Below, piece by piece: positions 7,808 through 16,245 of a stretch of 64,000 nt of DNA (positions within the stretch are counted from its first letter, which is position 1; the number at the start of each line of letters is the position of its first letter). The translations under genes were made by a program, and so were the position numbers. The DNA is taken from NCBI GenBank assembly GCA_013041925.1, contig JABDRB010000012.1, forward strand, positions 1 to 64,000. Direction: 5' to 3'. This stretch comes from Akkermansiaceae bacterium. GTDB taxonomy: Bacteria > Verrucomicrobiota > Verrucomicrobiia > Verrucomicrobiales > Akkermansiaceae. The notes under the pieces were generated by a model. It saw only the letters and a program-made list of their open reading frames with translations, was not told the origin of the DNA and searched no databases.

Positions 7808-8475
7808 GTGGGAGGTTCGTTGAGGACGTAGAGGATGATGGCGAGCGCGTGCAGGGTGCTGCCAGCGAGCACAAAGATATGCCAGATGGCGTGATTAAAC
7901 TTGAGTCGTTGCCAGAGGAAAAAGGCGATGCCTCCTGTGTAACAGAGCCCGCCGGCCACGATGAGGTGGAGTCCTTCTCTGGGGAGTGCTTCAATCAATG
8001 GTCGGATGGCGATGACGGCGAGCCATCCCATGGCGAGGTAGATGGCGGTGGAGATCCAGTGTTCGCGGTTATTTTTCATCATCGCTTTGATGGTTACACC
8101 GGCGATAGCCATCGACCAGACGACGCCGAACAGGCTCCATCCCCAGGGGCCACGTAAGGTGACCAGTGCGAGGGGTGTGTAGGATCCTGCGATGAGGAGG
8201 TAGATGGCAGAGTGGTCGAGGATTTGAAAAAACGCCTTCACCCGAGGTCCGCTGAAGGCGTGATAAAGTGTGGACGAGAGGTAGAGGAGGACGAGGCTGC
8301 TGCCGAAAATGGCACCGGAAGTGATCCTCCACGGGTCGCTGCCAGAAACCACCAGCATGATGACCAGAGCGAGAATACTCAGTGCCATACCGACAGCGTG
8401 GGTGATCATGCTGGCGAGCTCTTCTGCGTGGGATTCGCAGAGGTTGGAGCGTTCTTTAAGCGGGTGAAATGACAT
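7804..8475 (-). CDS. Hemolysin III / YqfA family membrane protein
   Basis: A 223-residue polytopic protein of the PAQR-like hemolysin III family. After a cytoplasmic N-terminus with EELASMITHAVGM it has about seven hydrophobic helices. Family marks are the H-x3-M type start of helix 1, SSTLYHAF with FFQILDHSAIYLLIAGSYTP, and the late FNHAIWHIFVLAGSTLHALAI. The conserved His and Asp residues resemble the metal site of PAQR proteins. Despite the name, haemolytic activity is doubtful for most members; homologues are linked to membrane fluidity or lipid control. Forms a two-gene unit with the downstream hydrolase through a 4-base overlap. Confidence 0.9.
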   Translation of the reverse strand: MSFHPLKERSNLCESHAEELASMITHAVGMALSILALVIMLVVSGSDPWRITSGAIFGSSLVLLYLSSTLYHAFSGPRVKAFFQILDHSAIYLLIAGSYTPLALVTLRGPWGWSLFGVVWSMAIAGVTIKAMMKNNREHWISTAIYLAMGWLAVIAIRPLIEALPREGLHLIVAGGLCYTGGIAFFLWQRLKFNHAIWHIFVLAGSTLHALAIILYVLNEPPT

Positions 8476-8562
8476 CGTTGGAGTTTCCTGGGTATCTCAC
8501 TGGACGTGACGGGGTGATGGGGGGGGGCGGAAACCTAGGAGCGAGGCAGATACGTTGATGAC

Positions 8563-9060
8563 TTAGCGCTGCTTGGGGAGGCGTTTTCCTTGGATGCGTG
8601 CGGAGATGAGGTTTTCACAGCGACCATGCAGGCGAAGTTGTTCGCAGCAGGCTTCGATTTTGAGGGTTTGGCGCTCGGGTCGGAACCCGAGCCGACGAGC
8701 TGCGCAGTCGTTCATGAGCTGGATATGGGCGTCTTCAAATTCAATAACCTTGCCGCAGTCGATACAAACAAGGTGATTGTGGGCTGGGCTTTCAACGAAG
8801 TTGGGGTCGTAAGTTTTCTGGTCGTCACCGAGGTCGATTTCGTGCAGCAAGCCAGCCTCAACGAGCAGGGTGATGGTGCGGTAGACGGTGGCACGGGACG
8901 AGCGCGACTGGGTTTTTCGGATACGATCCCAGAGTTCATCGGCGTTGAAGTGCTCATCGGAGGAGAAAATCGACTCGACGATGGCATTGCGTTGCGATGT
9001 GTTGCGCAGCCCCTTGGCCTGGATGAACTGATGGAGGCGCTTTTCGATATTGGGATCCAT
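8563..9060 (-). CDS. Fur-family metal- or peroxide-responsive transcriptional regulator
   Basis: A 165-residue Fur-superfamily repressor. The N-terminal winged helix covers about 10-85, with SRATVYRTITLLVEAGLL as the recognition region. The dimerisation/metal domain has the H94-N-H motif, a CxxC pair (Cys99, Cys102) for structural zinc and further Cys138, Cys139 and Cys148 near the C-terminus. Sequence alone does not separate Fur, Zur and PerR. It is divergent from a lipoprotein gene, with 92 bases between the start codons; a candidate target or own operator could lie there but I see no clean Fur box. Cytoplasmic, DNA-binding. Confidence 0.92.
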   Translation of the reverse strand: MDPNIEKRLHQFIQAKGLRNTSQRNAIVESIFSSDEHFNADELWDRIRKTQSRSSRATVYRTITLLVEAGLLHEIDLGDDQKTYDPNFVESPAHNHLVCIDCGKVIEFEDAHIQLMNDCAARRLGFRPERQTLKIEACCEQLRLHGRCENLISARIQGKRLPKQR

Positions 9061-9152
9061 GCCGGAAGACTAGCAAATCGAACGCAGGTAGCGAATTGGA
9101 AATTTCGACATTGGCATTTTTTTCCAGATAAGGTTTGATTGTGGTCGTGCGT

Positions 9153-9632
9153 ATGAATTTGATGACAAAATTACTGACGATCGGGTTGGCTGGTTTAGGG
9201 ATCAGCCTGCTGGTTTCTTGTTCTACAGGTGATAATGAGGCCTTGGAGGTAAGGCAATTTCACCTGAGAGATATCAAGCTTGCCGGAAAGGAAGCACAAA
9301 TGGTGCGTGGTGAGCAGATGTATCGCCTACGTGGCGCTATTACCATGGAGGAACGCCAGCATCGTCTGGGTCAGTATTACACGGTGAATTGGAAAAATGA
9401 TCACATGGGCCAAGGTGAGATGAAGGTGGTGATGGATTATCAGCAGGCGGCCACGGGGTCGAAGGTGCTGAGGATGAGTCGGGATCTTCCCGCTGATAAG
9501 GTGTCGGGACGTGTCGAGTTTCACGTGACGGGAGAATCATACCGTGCTGGCGGCCGTGTATTGGCTTGGCGGATCAGGTTGCTGCGTGGGGATCAGGTTG
9601 TGGAGGAGAAACGATCCTACCTCTGGCGCTAA
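9153..9632 (+). CDS. Predicted lipoprotein of unknown function
   Basis: A 159-residue protein with a short n-region, hydrophobic stretch and lipobox LVSC at about residues 18-21, so it should be lipid-anchored. An in-frame TTG lies 18 bases upstream, and a second ATG three codons downstream; the first ATG is preferred. The mature part is charged and predicted to be beta-rich, with REQ-like repeats of basic residues and an ending VEEKRSYLWR. I do not recognise a family. It is divergent from the Fur-family gene, which may mean co-regulation. Confidence 0.72.
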   Translation: MNLMTKLLTIGLAGLGISLLVSCSTGDNEALEVRQFHLRDIKLAGKEAQMVRGEQMYRLRGAITMEERQHRLGQYYTVNWKNDHMGQGEMKVVMDYQQAATGSKVLRMSRDLPADKVSGRVEFHVTGESYRAGGRVLAWRIRLLRGDQVVEEKRSYLWR

Positions 9633-9668
9633 GCGTGTGATGTTTTCTGATGGTTTGATCGGGTGATT

Positions 9669-10403
9669 TTAGGATATTGTTTCACCGAGTGCTTTTTTGA
9701 GGGCCGCTCCGAGAGGGCTTTTGTTGATGTGTTGCCAGTCGTTGAGGTTGTCCACATCGCGGAGTTCAGGGAGAAGTTCGGTGGTGAGTGGGGTCTCATC
9801 TGATTGCGCGGCTGAGAGTGTTGCCTCGAGCACGTTGCTTTGATTCCATGGGATACGGTCAAAGAGTTGGGGGGCATGGGCCTTGAGTGCGAGCAGGTAA
9901 TACCCGCCACGTGTGTTTGGTCCGATGATGGCGTGGCGTGAAGTCTTGGCGGCGAGGCGAGAAAAGGCTGCGTTGATCCAGCGGGCACCGCAGTCGGGAC
10001 AGTCAGAACCGATGGCCGCGATCTCGCTAAAGCCATCGTTGAAACCCTCTGCGAAGGCTCTTTCGAGTCGACTACCCGTGTCACCCTGTCGTTGGGCACG
10101 GAAGTCAACTTCTTGAGTCGGGGGGGTGGGTAACTGAGACGAGGGAGCGAGAAAAACGTCTTCGGTGGGGCCCGCGGTTGCGCGCATTTCAGGCAATAGC
10201 CAAAACCGGACGGCATCACCTGCGTCGTCTGGGCTGTGACAAAAGCGGATACGGCAGTGGTTGAGGCCTTGAAGCTGTCGGAGCAGGACTTCCACCAGCG
10301 CCTTGTAGTATCGTGCTGCGTTATCGTTGCCGACATCGGAGGCGAGACGCGTTTTGACCTGACCAGGGATGGGCTCCTTGAGGAAAATCAGCAGTAAGCG
10401 CAT
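9669..10403 (-). CDS. DUF2064 / TIGR04282-type glycosyltransferase-A-fold protein
   Basis: A 244-residue nucleotide-diphosphosugar-transferase-like protein. The N-terminus LLIFLKEPIPGQVKTRLA is the family's KxPxPGxxKTRL signature, followed by IAAIGSDCPDCG where family members bind substrate or metal, and GPNTRGGYYLLAL, the GPxxDGGYxLxG-like motif with Asp changed to Arg. Family proteins are often linked to unusual glycosylation or to a partner glycosyltransferase, which is absent here. It ends 37 bases from the convergent lipoprotein gene. Substrate unknown. Confidence 0.85.
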   Translation of the reverse strand: MRLLLIFLKEPIPGQVKTRLASDVGNDNAARYYKALVEVLLRQLQGLNHCRIRFCHSPDDAGDAVRFWLLPEMRATAGPTEDVFLAPSSQLPTPPTQEVDFRAQRQGDTGSRLERAFAEGFNDGFSEIAAIGSDCPDCGARWINAAFSRLAAKTSRHAIIGPNTRGGYYLLALKAHAPQLFDRIPWNQSNVLEATLSAAQSDETPLTTELLPELRDVDNLNDWQHINKSPLGAALKKALGETIS

Positions 10404-10613
10404 GCTTGTTTATAAACGCACAACCTGAATCACCCAATCATAATTTGAAACGGGCTGAAACAGGAGCATTTATTTAAGCTTTCCTGATTATCAATCGGGC
10501 GGGATTTCTCTTGCCAGAAGCCTTATACTAGGGGATGCTGCGGCAATCGAATCGGCAAAAACACATGGATTGGCATGATGAACTTGGTTGAGATGGATGG
10601 ATTGACTTGAGCT

Positions 10614-13154
10614 ATGGCTGCGCCCCGTAACAAACTAAAAAACAAGAAAGATGACCGCAAACCTTGGCCGAATGAGGTGTTGGGGATTTTATTATGTGGT
10701 GCGGCGATCTTGCTGTTGCTGTCGTTGGTTTCCTATTCACCGAATGATTTGCCCAATTTGCCGGGATTAGGGGGTGGGAGCGAGTCGGTGGAGCGTAGCA
10801 ATGTCAACTGGATCGGACCTGTCGGGGCGTTTCTTGGTTATCTTTTTCTCATGGGTTTTGGTGGTGCCGCCTACCTGATTCCTTTGTCGATGCTTTGGCT
10901 GGGTGTGGCAAAGCTTGTGGTGGATGCGCGGCCGTCATGGCGGACGTGGATGGGGTGTGGTGTTTTTGTCCTGAGTGCCTCGGCCCTGCTCGGGGTGCAG
11001 AATATGTTTTTACTTGAGTGGGCGGAAAGCAACTACATTCGGGGTGCGGGTGGTGGTGCTGGTTATTGGGTCGGGACTCGATTTCTTGAGGCCTTGCTGA
11101 ACAAACCTGGTGCGATCCTTGTGTTGTTTTGTGTTTACCTCGTGAGTTTGATTCTGCTTACGGGTTTGCATCCCATTGAGTTTACTCGCGGGGTGTTTCG
11201 TTTTGTCCTGAACTGGTTGCGTGGGCGAAAGCAACGGAAGCTTGAGGCGACCGCGAAAAAGTCGGCTTTGGAGCAAAGGCGGCTCGAACGTGACAACCGG
11301 ATTGCCGAAATCCGCGCAGGGGATGATGCCACGGATTCCGAGGTGAAACCCAAGGCGAAACGGAAAAGGAAAGCGGCGAAGTCAGACGAGGCGGCCAAGA
11401 CGGACCCGCAAGCTGAGCTGTCTCTTAAGGAGGTGCCGACGCCCCAGATTATTGATTCCTCGCAACGGCGCAAACCCAATGCGGACCCGGCGGCGAAGCC
11501 TTTTGGCAAAAAGAAACTCGATCACGCAGGGCTCAGCACGGAGGAGTATGAGAATTACGAACTCCCAGGATTCGATTTACTGGAGATCCCCGACCACGAT
11601 GAACCAGAGAAAGAGGCGGATAAAACCGAGCTCGTCACCACTCAGAAGACCATTGTTGATACACTCAAAGCCTTTGGAGTGGATGTCACGGCGGGAAACA
11701 TCACGCGTGGACCGACGATTACGCGTTATGAAGTGTATCCCAGTCCAGGGCTCAGGGTGAGTCGGATCACCCAGCTCGAAGCGGATCTTGCTCGCGCGAC
11801 CAAGGCGGAACGGATCAACATCCTTGCCCCGGTGCCTGGCTCTGACACGGTGGGCATTGAAATCGCCAACCTGGATAAAGTCGCTGTGCCACTGCACGAG
11901 TTGCTTCAGGATCCCGCTTTTGTCAGTTCGAAAAATAAAATCCCGCTTGCTTTGGGTAAGGATGTTTATGGCAACGCGGTGATTGGCGACCTCGCTGCCA
12001 TGCCGCATCTTCTGGTCGCGGGTGCTACGGGTTCGGGTAAGTCGGTTTGTATCAACTCGATTATTTCCAGTATTCTGTTCAAGTTTAGCCCGAATGAATT
12101 ACGCTTTATCATGGTGGACCCGAAGGTGGTTGAGATGCAGATGTATAACTCGCTTCCCCATCTTGCGGTGCCTGTGGTTACGGATCCTAACAAAGTGATC
12201 GCCGCATTGCGTTGGACGGTGAATGAAATGGAGCGTCGATACCGTATTTTTGCTGAGGTTGGGGTGCGTAATTTTGATGGCTTTAATAGTCGGGAGCTAC
12301 CTGAGAAGGAGGTGCCCGAGGATGGTGAGGTGTCTGAGGAGGGGGGCGAAATGGGCACCGAAGATGAGGAAAGTTATGACGCCGAGCATATTGACTCGAT
12401 TGCGCAAGCGCTTACCGATGGCGAGCTTGGGCCGTTGCCGCTGGATGGTTCTGAGGATGAGGATGAGGATGAGGATGAGCCGATCCCAGATCGCATCCCC
12501 TACATCGTGGTGATTATTGATGAGCTGGCCGACCTCATGCAGACAGCACCCGCTGACATGGAGATGAACATTGCGCGTATTGCGCAGAAAGCCCGTGCGG
12601 CTGGGATTCACCTGATTGTGGCGACTCAGACACCGCGCGCTGATGTGGTAACGGGTATTATTAAAGCCAATATCCCGAGTCGTATCGCCTTCCAGGTGTC
12701 ATCCAAGTTAGATAGTCGTGTGATCCTTGATGTGTCAGGGGCGGATAAACTTGTGGGCAAGGGAGACATGCTTTATCTTGCTCCGGGGTCAGCTAAGCTT
12801 GAACGGTCACAGGGTGCCTTTATCTCTGACGATGAAGTAGAGAACTTGGTGAAATTCTGTTCCGGCCAGGTCGAGCAAAAATTTGAGAAGACGGTTCAAG
12901 ATCACATAGAAAGTGGTGGTGACGATGATGAAGATGAGGTTTCCAGTGCTGATGAAGAAATCGTGCAGAAGTGTATGGAGGTGATCCGTCAGGAGAAAAA
13001 GGCAAGCACCTCGCTGCTTCAGCGCCGACTTCGACTTGGTTATACGCGGGCTGCCCGGATGATGGATATTCTCGAGCAGCGTGGGATCATCGGCCCTGGT
13101 GAGGGTGCCAAACCCCGGGAGATTCTCATCAACGTCGGTCAGGACGAGGCGTAA
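10614..13154 (+). CDS. ftsK: FtsK/SpoIIIE DNA translocase
   Basis: An 846-residue septal DNA translocase that pumps chromosome ends during division and activates dimer resolution. About four membrane helices occupy residues 25-195, followed by a charged Lys/Arg-rich linker (200-310), the alpha/beta motor and a C-terminal winged-helix gamma domain (about 780-840, with LLQRRLRLGYTRAARMMDILE). Walker A is GATGSGKS at 470-477 and Walker B ends in Asp636-Glu637 (VVIIDELADLM). Between them, residues about 560-627 form a highly acidic insert encoded partly by a GAGGAT tandem repeat. Stands alone on the plus strand. No Shine-Dalgarno before the ATG. Confidence 0.96.
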   Translation: MAAPRNKLKNKKDDRKPWPNEVLGILLCGAAILLLLSLVSYSPNDLPNLPGLGGGSESVERSNVNWIGPVGAFLGYLFLMGFGGAAYLIPLSMLWLGVAKLVVDARPSWRTWMGCGVFVLSASALLGVQNMFLLEWAESNYIRGAGGGAGYWVGTRFLEALLNKPGAILVLFCVYLVSLILLTGLHPIEFTRGVFRFVLNWLRGRKQRKLEATAKKSALEQRRLERDNRIAEIRAGDDATDSEVKPKAKRKRKAAKSDEAAKTDPQAELSLKEVPTPQIIDSSQRRKPNADPAAKPFGKKKLDHAGLSTEEYENYELPGFDLLEIPDHDEPEKEADKTELVTTQKTIVDTLKAFGVDVTAGNITRGPTITRYEVYPSPGLRVSRITQLEADLARATKAERINILAPVPGSDTVGIEIANLDKVAVPLHELLQDPAFVSSKNKIPLALGKDVYGNAVIGDLAAMPHLLVAGATGSGKSVCINSIISSILFKFSPNELRFIMVDPKVVEMQMYNSLPHLAVPVVTDPNKVIAALRWTVNEMERRYRIFAEVGVRNFDGFNSRELPEKEVPEDGEVSEEGGEMGTEDEESYDAEHIDSIAQALTDGELGPLPLDGSEDEDEDEDEPIPDRIPYIVVIIDELADLMQTAPADMEMNIARIAQKARAAGIHLIVATQTPRADVVTGIIKANIPSRIAFQVSSKLDSRVILDVSGADKLVGKGDMLYLAPGSAKLERSQGAFISDDEVENLVKFCSGQVEQKFEKTVQDHIESGGDDDEDEVSSADEEIVQKCMEVIRQEKKASTSLLQRRLRLGYTRAARMMDILEQRGIIGPGEGAKPREILINVGQDEA
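12453..12479 (+). repeat. GAGGAT hexamer tandem repeat inside ftsK
   Basis: Four full copies and half of a fifth copy of GAGGAT encode an alternating Glu-Asp run in the acidic insert of FtsK. Copy-number change would alter the run in multiples of two residues without a frameshift. Confidence 0.85.
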
Positions 13155-13200
13155 TAACCTCGGGTGTAGCTGTCATTGAGTGGGTTGCTGGACAGCGGGT

Positions 13201-14892
13201 CTATTTTTTCTTCGCCCACGAATCTTTGAGTGCCACGGTGCGGTTGAAAACAAGTTTTTCCCCTGTGATGTGATCCACGCTGTCGGTGCAGAAATATCCG
13301 ACACGTTCAAATTGGAAGACAGACCCTTGATCGGCACTGGCTAATGACGCTTCGAGTTTGGCGTGGGGGATGACCGAGAGAGAGTCGTTATTGAGACAAC
13401 TCAGGAAGCCCCCTTCTTCGGCGTCTGGGTTTTCTACGGAGAAGAGTCGATCGTAGAGGCGCACTTCGGCATCGATCGAGGTGCTGGCGTCTACCCAGTG
13501 GATGGCGGCGCGGCACCTTACCCCATCGGGAGCATCCTTGCCGATGGTGTCGGGGATGAACTCACAGTGAATTTCTGTGATTTCACCGGTGTCAGATTTC
13601 TCAAACCCTGTGCAGGTGATGATGTAGCCACCACGCAGTCGGGCAGATCGTCCCGGCCCTAAGCGGAAGAACTTGTTAGGAGGTTCCTCCATGAAATCAT
13701 CGCGTTCGATCCAGAGTTCCTTTCCGAGTGAAACCTCGCGTGTGCCAGCCTCATGGTTGGCGGGGTTGTTGGGGACCTCCAAGCGTTCTGAATGGGTGTC
13801 GCTGGGCCAGTTGGTGATCACGACCTTGAGAGGGTCAAGCACGGCCATTCGGCGTTCGGCATGTTGGTTAAGCTCGTTGCGGATCTCGGCCTCGAGTATG
13901 GCCATATCTGTTGTGCTGTTGACCTTGGTGATTCCGACACGATGGCAGAAGCTGCGGATGGCGCTGGGCGGATAGCCACGGCGCCGCATGCCTGAAATGG
14001 TGAGAAGGCGGGGGTCGTCCCAACCGCTAACGTGACCCTCTTGGACGAGCCGTAACAACTTGCGTTTACTCATCACGGTGTAGCTGAGATTGAGTCGTGA
14101 AAACTCAATCTGGCGAGGTTGGGCGGGCACGGGGCAGTTTTTGATAAACCAGTCGTAGAGCGGGCGGTGGTTTTCGAACTCGAGGGTGCAAAGTGAGTGG
14201 GTGATATGCTCGAGGGCATCTTCCAGCGGGTGAGCAAAATCATACATCGGGTAGACACACCAGTCGTCACCCGTATTATGGTGAGTGGCGTGCATGATAC
14301 GATACATGACAGGGTCACGCATATTCATATTGGATGAGGTCATTCCTATTTTGGCGCGCAGCACCATGGAGCCGTCTTCAAACTCACCGGCTTTCATGCG
14401 GGCAAAGAGATCGAGGTTTTCTTCCACAGAGCGATCTCGGAATGGTGAGGGAGTACCTGGAGTGGTGACGTTGCCACGGTGGGTGCGGATTTCCTCTGGC
14501 GATTGTGAGTCGACATAGGCCAGCCCTTGATTGATGAGATGTTGGGCACAGTCGTAGAAGAAATCGAAGTAATTGCTGGCGAAGTAGAGGTCTTCACCCC
14601 AGTCGAACCCGAGCCACTGGACATCGGCTTTGATGCTGTTGACGTATTCGCTTTCTTCTTTTTCTGGGTTGGTGTCATCGAACCGGAGGTGGCAGCGGGC
14701 ATCGATACCCGCATAGTCACGCGCGATACCGAAGTTAAAGCAGATCGACTTGGCGTGACCGATGTGGAGGTATCCATTCGGTTCCGGTGGGAAGCGAGTG
14801 ATGATGGTGTCGTGTTTGCCGATCTCGAGATCATTGGCGATAATTTCCCGGATGAAATCGACTTTCTCCTTTTTGTTACTTGGCTTGCTCAT
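13201..14892 (-). CDS. glnS: Glutaminyl-tRNA synthetase
   Basis: A 563-residue class I aminoacyl-tRNA synthetase that charges tRNA-Gln directly. The HIGH motif appears as HIGH at 43-46 within PPEPNGYLHIGHA, and the KMSKS equivalent is VMSKRKLL. The length and the C-terminal anticodon-binding beta-barrels (from about residue 345) match bacterial GlnRS (about 550). Its presence suggests direct Gln-tRNA formation rather than sole dependence on amidation. Convergent with ftsK and divergent from the DUF3392 gene. Confidence 0.96.
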   Translation of the reverse strand: MSKPSNKKEKVDFIREIIANDLEIGKHDTIITRFPPEPNGYLHIGHAKSICFNFGIARDYAGIDARCHLRFDDTNPEKEESEYVNSIKADVQWLGFDWGEDLYFASNYFDFFYDCAQHLINQGLAYVDSQSPEEIRTHRGNVTTPGTPSPFRDRSVEENLDLFARMKAGEFEDGSMVLRAKIGMTSSNMNMRDPVMYRIMHATHHNTGDDWCVYPMYDFAHPLEDALEHITHSLCTLEFENHRPLYDWFIKNCPVPAQPRQIEFSRLNLSYTVMSKRKLLRLVQEGHVSGWDDPRLLTISGMRRRGYPPSAIRSFCHRVGITKVNSTTDMAILEAEIRNELNQHAERRMAVLDPLKVVITNWPSDTHSERLEVPNNPANHEAGTREVSLGKELWIERDDFMEEPPNKFFRLGPGRSARLRGGYIITCTGFEKSDTGEITEIHCEFIPDTIGKDAPDGVRCRAAIHWVDASTSIDAEVRLYDRLFSVENPDAEEGGFLSCLNNDSLSVIPHAKLEASLASADQGSVFQFERVGYFCTDSVDHITGEKLVFNRTVALKDSWAKKK

Positions 14893-15026
14893 GTGCTGAG
14901 CGTTTTTTAGACAAAAATTCCAAAATGAACAGAATTTGTTGATGAGAAATCGGACTCGGGCTTTTTATGTTGTCAGCTGTCGCGGTAATTTTTAGTTTTC
15001 AACAGACGGATGAGTGGAGGCGGGGT

Positions 15027-15043
15027 CCTTATCATGGATAAGG
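15027..15043. promoter_or_regulatory. Perfect dyad CCTTATC-ATG-GATAAGG, possible operator
   Basis: A 7-bp perfect inverted repeat with a three-base centre lies 38 bases before the DUF3392 start, in the region between divergent glnS and that gene. No T tract follows, so it is not a terminator. Operator function is inference. Confidence 0.3.
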
Positions 15044-15080
15044 TGCATGGAATGGTAAAATCAGGTATGCAATAACACGG

Positions 15081-15404
15081 ATGCAAGAAATAATAAACAA
15101 CACAGCAGGATACCTGAGAGGGCATGGGGATATCATCTGTTACGCATGGACTGCCGCATGGCTTGTGCTTTATGGGAGTGTCTTGGCGAAGTTCGCCAAA
15201 AATGTGGCGAGATCCTGGCACTTCGTTTTTCGAGTGCTCTTTTTTATCGTCGTTTGTGGATTTGCTTACGGGATGCTTACCGTTTTGATCGCATCACAAA
15301 TCCATCAAAAATTATCCCGATTGAATGATTCGTGGTATATCGTTGCCGTTGTCTCGGCCTTTTTTCTGATCGGTATTTTGGCCGAAAAGAAACGGCAGAT
15401 TTAG
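15081..15404 (+). CDS. DUF3392-like small membrane protein
   Basis: A 107-residue protein with three predicted membrane helices (about 18-38, 48-70, 84-100) and a basic C-terminal tail EKKRQI. The length, the FRVLFFIVVCGFAYGMLTV segment and the ending resemble DUF3392 proteins of marine gammaproteobacteria as I remember them. Function unknown. Its stop overlaps the stop of the convergent lipase gene by four bases. Confidence 0.7.
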   Translation: MQEIINNTAGYLRGHGDIICYAWTAAWLVLYGSVLAKFAKNVARSWHFVFRVLFFIVVCGFAYGMLTVLIASQIHQKLSRLNDSWYIVAVVSAFFLIGILAEKKRQI

Positions 15405-16150
15405 GTTTCGTTTGATGTTGTTTCTGTCGGCTTAGCGTTGGAAGGTCCATCTTGTAAGAACTTGACGGTCTTTTTCATGACTCGGGGGTCGGTGGCGATG
15501 AAGGTGTGGTCGGTATCAAGGATATGGAATTCATTCATGCCGTCGATTTTACCGCGTTCGACGGAGACGATCCCGTCGTTGTCATGATCGAGAAGCCATC
15601 GAAAAAAGGGGATATTACTCCGTTTTCCCATGATGATGGCGGTGTCGGTTTGTTCGGGGAGTGACGGGGCATTGATTTGTGAACTGCTCAGCTGCATACC
15701 GGCAGGGCCGAGTCCGAACTTCATCGGTGAGCAGCGCGCGAGCCAGTCGACAATTTCGCTTCCTTGGTTAGGTGGTGCGAGCATGACGACGCGACCTGTT
15801 TGCTGCGGAGTGAGTTCGTTTAAAAGCTTTCGGGTAACGATGCCACCCAGGGAATGTGTCACAAAATGGATGGTGCGTTTGCCTCCATGTTGAGTAACCG
15901 CCTGGTGGACGACCTGCATGATTTCCTCCATCGGCTTAGTGAATGACGGGTAGGGGACGTTGATGGTGTGGTAACCGTGCTGGTTGAGGTATTTGGCCAT
16001 CGGCTCCATCGCCCAAACACTGCGCCAGAGGCCGTGAAGTAAAATGACGGCATCGGCATCTGGGTTCGGTGCGCATCTGATCCGTGGTTTATGCCACGGC
16101 ATCGGCATGCGCAGAACGCCCCATGGTTTGTTGATGAATGGATTAGCCAC
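15401..16150 (-). CDS. Lipase/esterase-like alpha/beta hydrolase
   Basis: A 249-residue alpha/beta hydrolase of the lipase (DUF676/PGAP1-like) type. The oxyanion region is VILLHGLWRS, the nucleophile is Ser100 in THSLGG, and Asp192 (NDGIVS) and His215 (DTDHTF) complete a likely triad. No clear signal peptide. The GIVSVE segment and final histidine arrangement are usual in triacylglycerol-lipase-like esterases. Substrate unknown. Confidence 0.87.
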   Translation of the reverse strand: MANPFINKPWGVLRMPMPWHKPRIRCAPNPDADAVILLHGLWRSVWAMEPMAKYLNQHGYHTINVPYPSFTKPMEEIMQVVHQAVTQHGGKRTIHFVTHSLGGIVTRKLLNELTPQQTGRVVMLAPPNQGSEIVDWLARCSPMKFGLGPAGMQLSSSQINAPSLPEQTDTAIIMGKRSNIPFFRWLLDHDNDGIVSVERGKIDGMNEFHILDTDHTFIATDPRVMKKTVKFLQDGPSNAKPTETTSNET

Positions 16151-16245
16151 GGGTTGACTGTATCACATCAGATCCAAAGTGGGGATTGATAATAGAAATG
16201 GATTCATCGACAAAATTGATGGAGGTGAATGGATGAAGTGACGGA

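Noticed and set aside
10511-10529. TTGCCA and TATACT upstream of ftsK as a promoter
   Set aside because: The spacing is only seven bases, and no other -35 at proper distance was found.
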